In this document: piece after piece, positions 62,961 through 64,000 of the stretch
Position numbering within the stretch: position 1 is the first letter of the stretch
Layout of the letters: each line of letters starts with the position of its first letter
Source of the DNA: Crotophaga sulcirostris
Taxonomy: Eukaryota; Chordata; Aves; Cuculiformes; Crotophagidae
DNA length: 64,000 nucleotides
Assembly (NCBI GenBank): GCA_013397455.1
Contig: VYZB01000276.1
Coordinates: 240,146 to 304,145, forward strand
Direction of reading: 5' to 3'
Notes under the pieces: model-generated
Seen by the model: only the letters and a program-made list of their open reading frames with translations
The model's database searches: none
What the model was told of the DNA's origin: nothing
Program-made: the position numbers and the translations under genes

Positions 62961-64000
62961 TTGGAGAACAGCCTAGTGGTAGGGCAGGTTCTTATTACGT
63001 GTCAAAGCCATGCGATTTATAAAGCAAGCTGAGAGCAGAGGTGAGCCTGAAGGACAAAAAGAGATTCTGAACTTTTCCCAGAGGCCAGGAAGTAATTTCA
63101 GGGTTTGGACCCATTCCTTCCAGAGAAATACTTGCGGCAATAGAGTTCAGGCTCTTCAAGTGAAAACAAGTATCTACTAGAAAGAGTGCTCAGGGTTGCT
63201 TCTTCCACACACACAGTGATGGTAAGCCTGGCAGCACCTGGCACGGTGTTAATTATCAAGGGAAATAACCCCAGAACTTAAAAAGAAAATGTTTGGTAGA
63301 GTCAAATCAGTTACTACTAGAACATCAGGAAACATAAACAGACCTGGATTGTCCTCTAAATATAGTGGCACACATCAGTGAAGTTATCTACGGGTGCAAA
63401 TGAAAAGAGGCTTTGGATCTTCAGTTAAAGTAAAGTTTACCTACATGGACAGAGCTCCTTAAGTCCTTGAGATGCTTCCCATGTAAGTGTGCAGGCTGAG
63501 TGGCCGTGGGATACATGTGGCCCTTGTCCACTTCTCTTAATGGAGAGTTGAGATAACAAGTGGCCTAACCGCGCAGCTTCTCAAGGTGATGCTTTGGAAG
63601 AGGCAAATGTGCTGTAACACGAAACCCTCGACTATGAACTGTGGCACGACCCCTGTGTGCACTGCACTTGAGTCTTTCCATGTCGGTGCAGGATCTCAGC
63701 AGGGATGGAGCAGTTGGAGGTTGGGATGTCAGGTCCAGCTCTTCCCTTCCTCATGCAGTCAAGCATTCAAGAAGCTGAAGACTTCTTCTTCAGGGACCCA
63801 ATTATGCACAGGGCAACACTTCACCAGGCAGTGAAAGTTTTCACCTCCCTAGGTTTGAAGCTCTGTTCCTTTGTGTGGAGGTAATTTAAAATAAGCAACC
63901 ACTTATCCCACGCTTGGCGTTGAACAAAGGGGGATTTAGGGCAAACCAGTAAACAAGTCCTCAGGACAAGCCAGAACTCACTGCTAACAACCCCTGTCCT

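Larger units (their letters stand above)
53607..64000. other. Intergenic stretch to window end
   Basis: No gene, RNA or further repeat was recognised. It contains a 200-codon open frame at 56980-57582 with no recognisable similarity, a short inverted repeat at 58172-58195 and two enhancer-like blocks (54340-54620 and 62680-62960). Mammalian synteny would place UBE2U and CACHD1 downstream, but no exon of either was identified. Confidence 0.6.

Noticed and set aside
25741..64000. Search for UBE2U and CACHD1 exons, expected downstream of ROR1 by mammalian synteny
   Set aside because: No E2 ubiquitin-conjugating or VWA/Cache peptide was recognised in any frame; they probably lie beyond the window or are absent.

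Overview
This is vertebrate nuclear DNA, almost certainly avian. The evidence is intron-rich gene structure with GT/AG junctions, long AT-rich non-coding stretches, and several fragments of CR1 LINEs with the 8-bp tandem 3' tails and the conserved 'ggttggacttgatgatct' type 3' end typical of bird genomes. There are no operons, ribosome binding sites, CRISPR arrays or prokaryotic features.

Only one protein-coding gene can be supported: the 3' half of ROR1 (receptor tyrosine kinase-like orphan receptor 1, a Wnt5a receptor) on the + strand. Five coding exons join in frame with matching phases: 12247-12374 and 13563-13880 (Frizzled-type cysteine-rich domain), 14781-15026 (kringle), 19213-19424 (transmembrane and juxtamembrane) and 22713-24137 (pseudokinase domain plus Ser/Thr- and Pro-rich tail, stop at 24135-24137). 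Spliced, they encode 775 residues, from just after the Ig domain to the C-terminal SAEL. The signal-peptide and Ig-domain exons were not found and should lie upstream of the window. The 3' UTR starts at 24138 and probably ends near 25440 or 25740.

Layout: 1-12246 is the 3' part of a long ROR1 intron, with two CR1 fragments, a CpG-rich patch just before the first visible exon, and some possible conserved non-coding stretches. 12247-24137 holds the exons and four introns of 1188, 900, 4186 and 3288 bp. 24138-about 25740 is 3' UTR. About 25741-64000 is intergenic or unrecognised: two related young-looking CR1 3' ends (about 38738 and 53412), a 22-bp GC-rich minisatellite broken by a 135-base run of N (44514-44648), AT-rich homeodomain/POU-site-rich stretches that could be enhancers, and one exon-like open block (46664-46826) that I cannot assign. 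In mammals the next genes are UBE2U and CACHD1; no exon of either was recognised here.

I found no convincing undescribed biological system. The observations most worth checking are the CpG patch abutting the first exon, the two Pumilio-type sites around the ROR1 stop codon, intron read-through frames that would give secreted or kinase-less ROR1, the orphan exon-like block, and the GC-shifted kringle exon.
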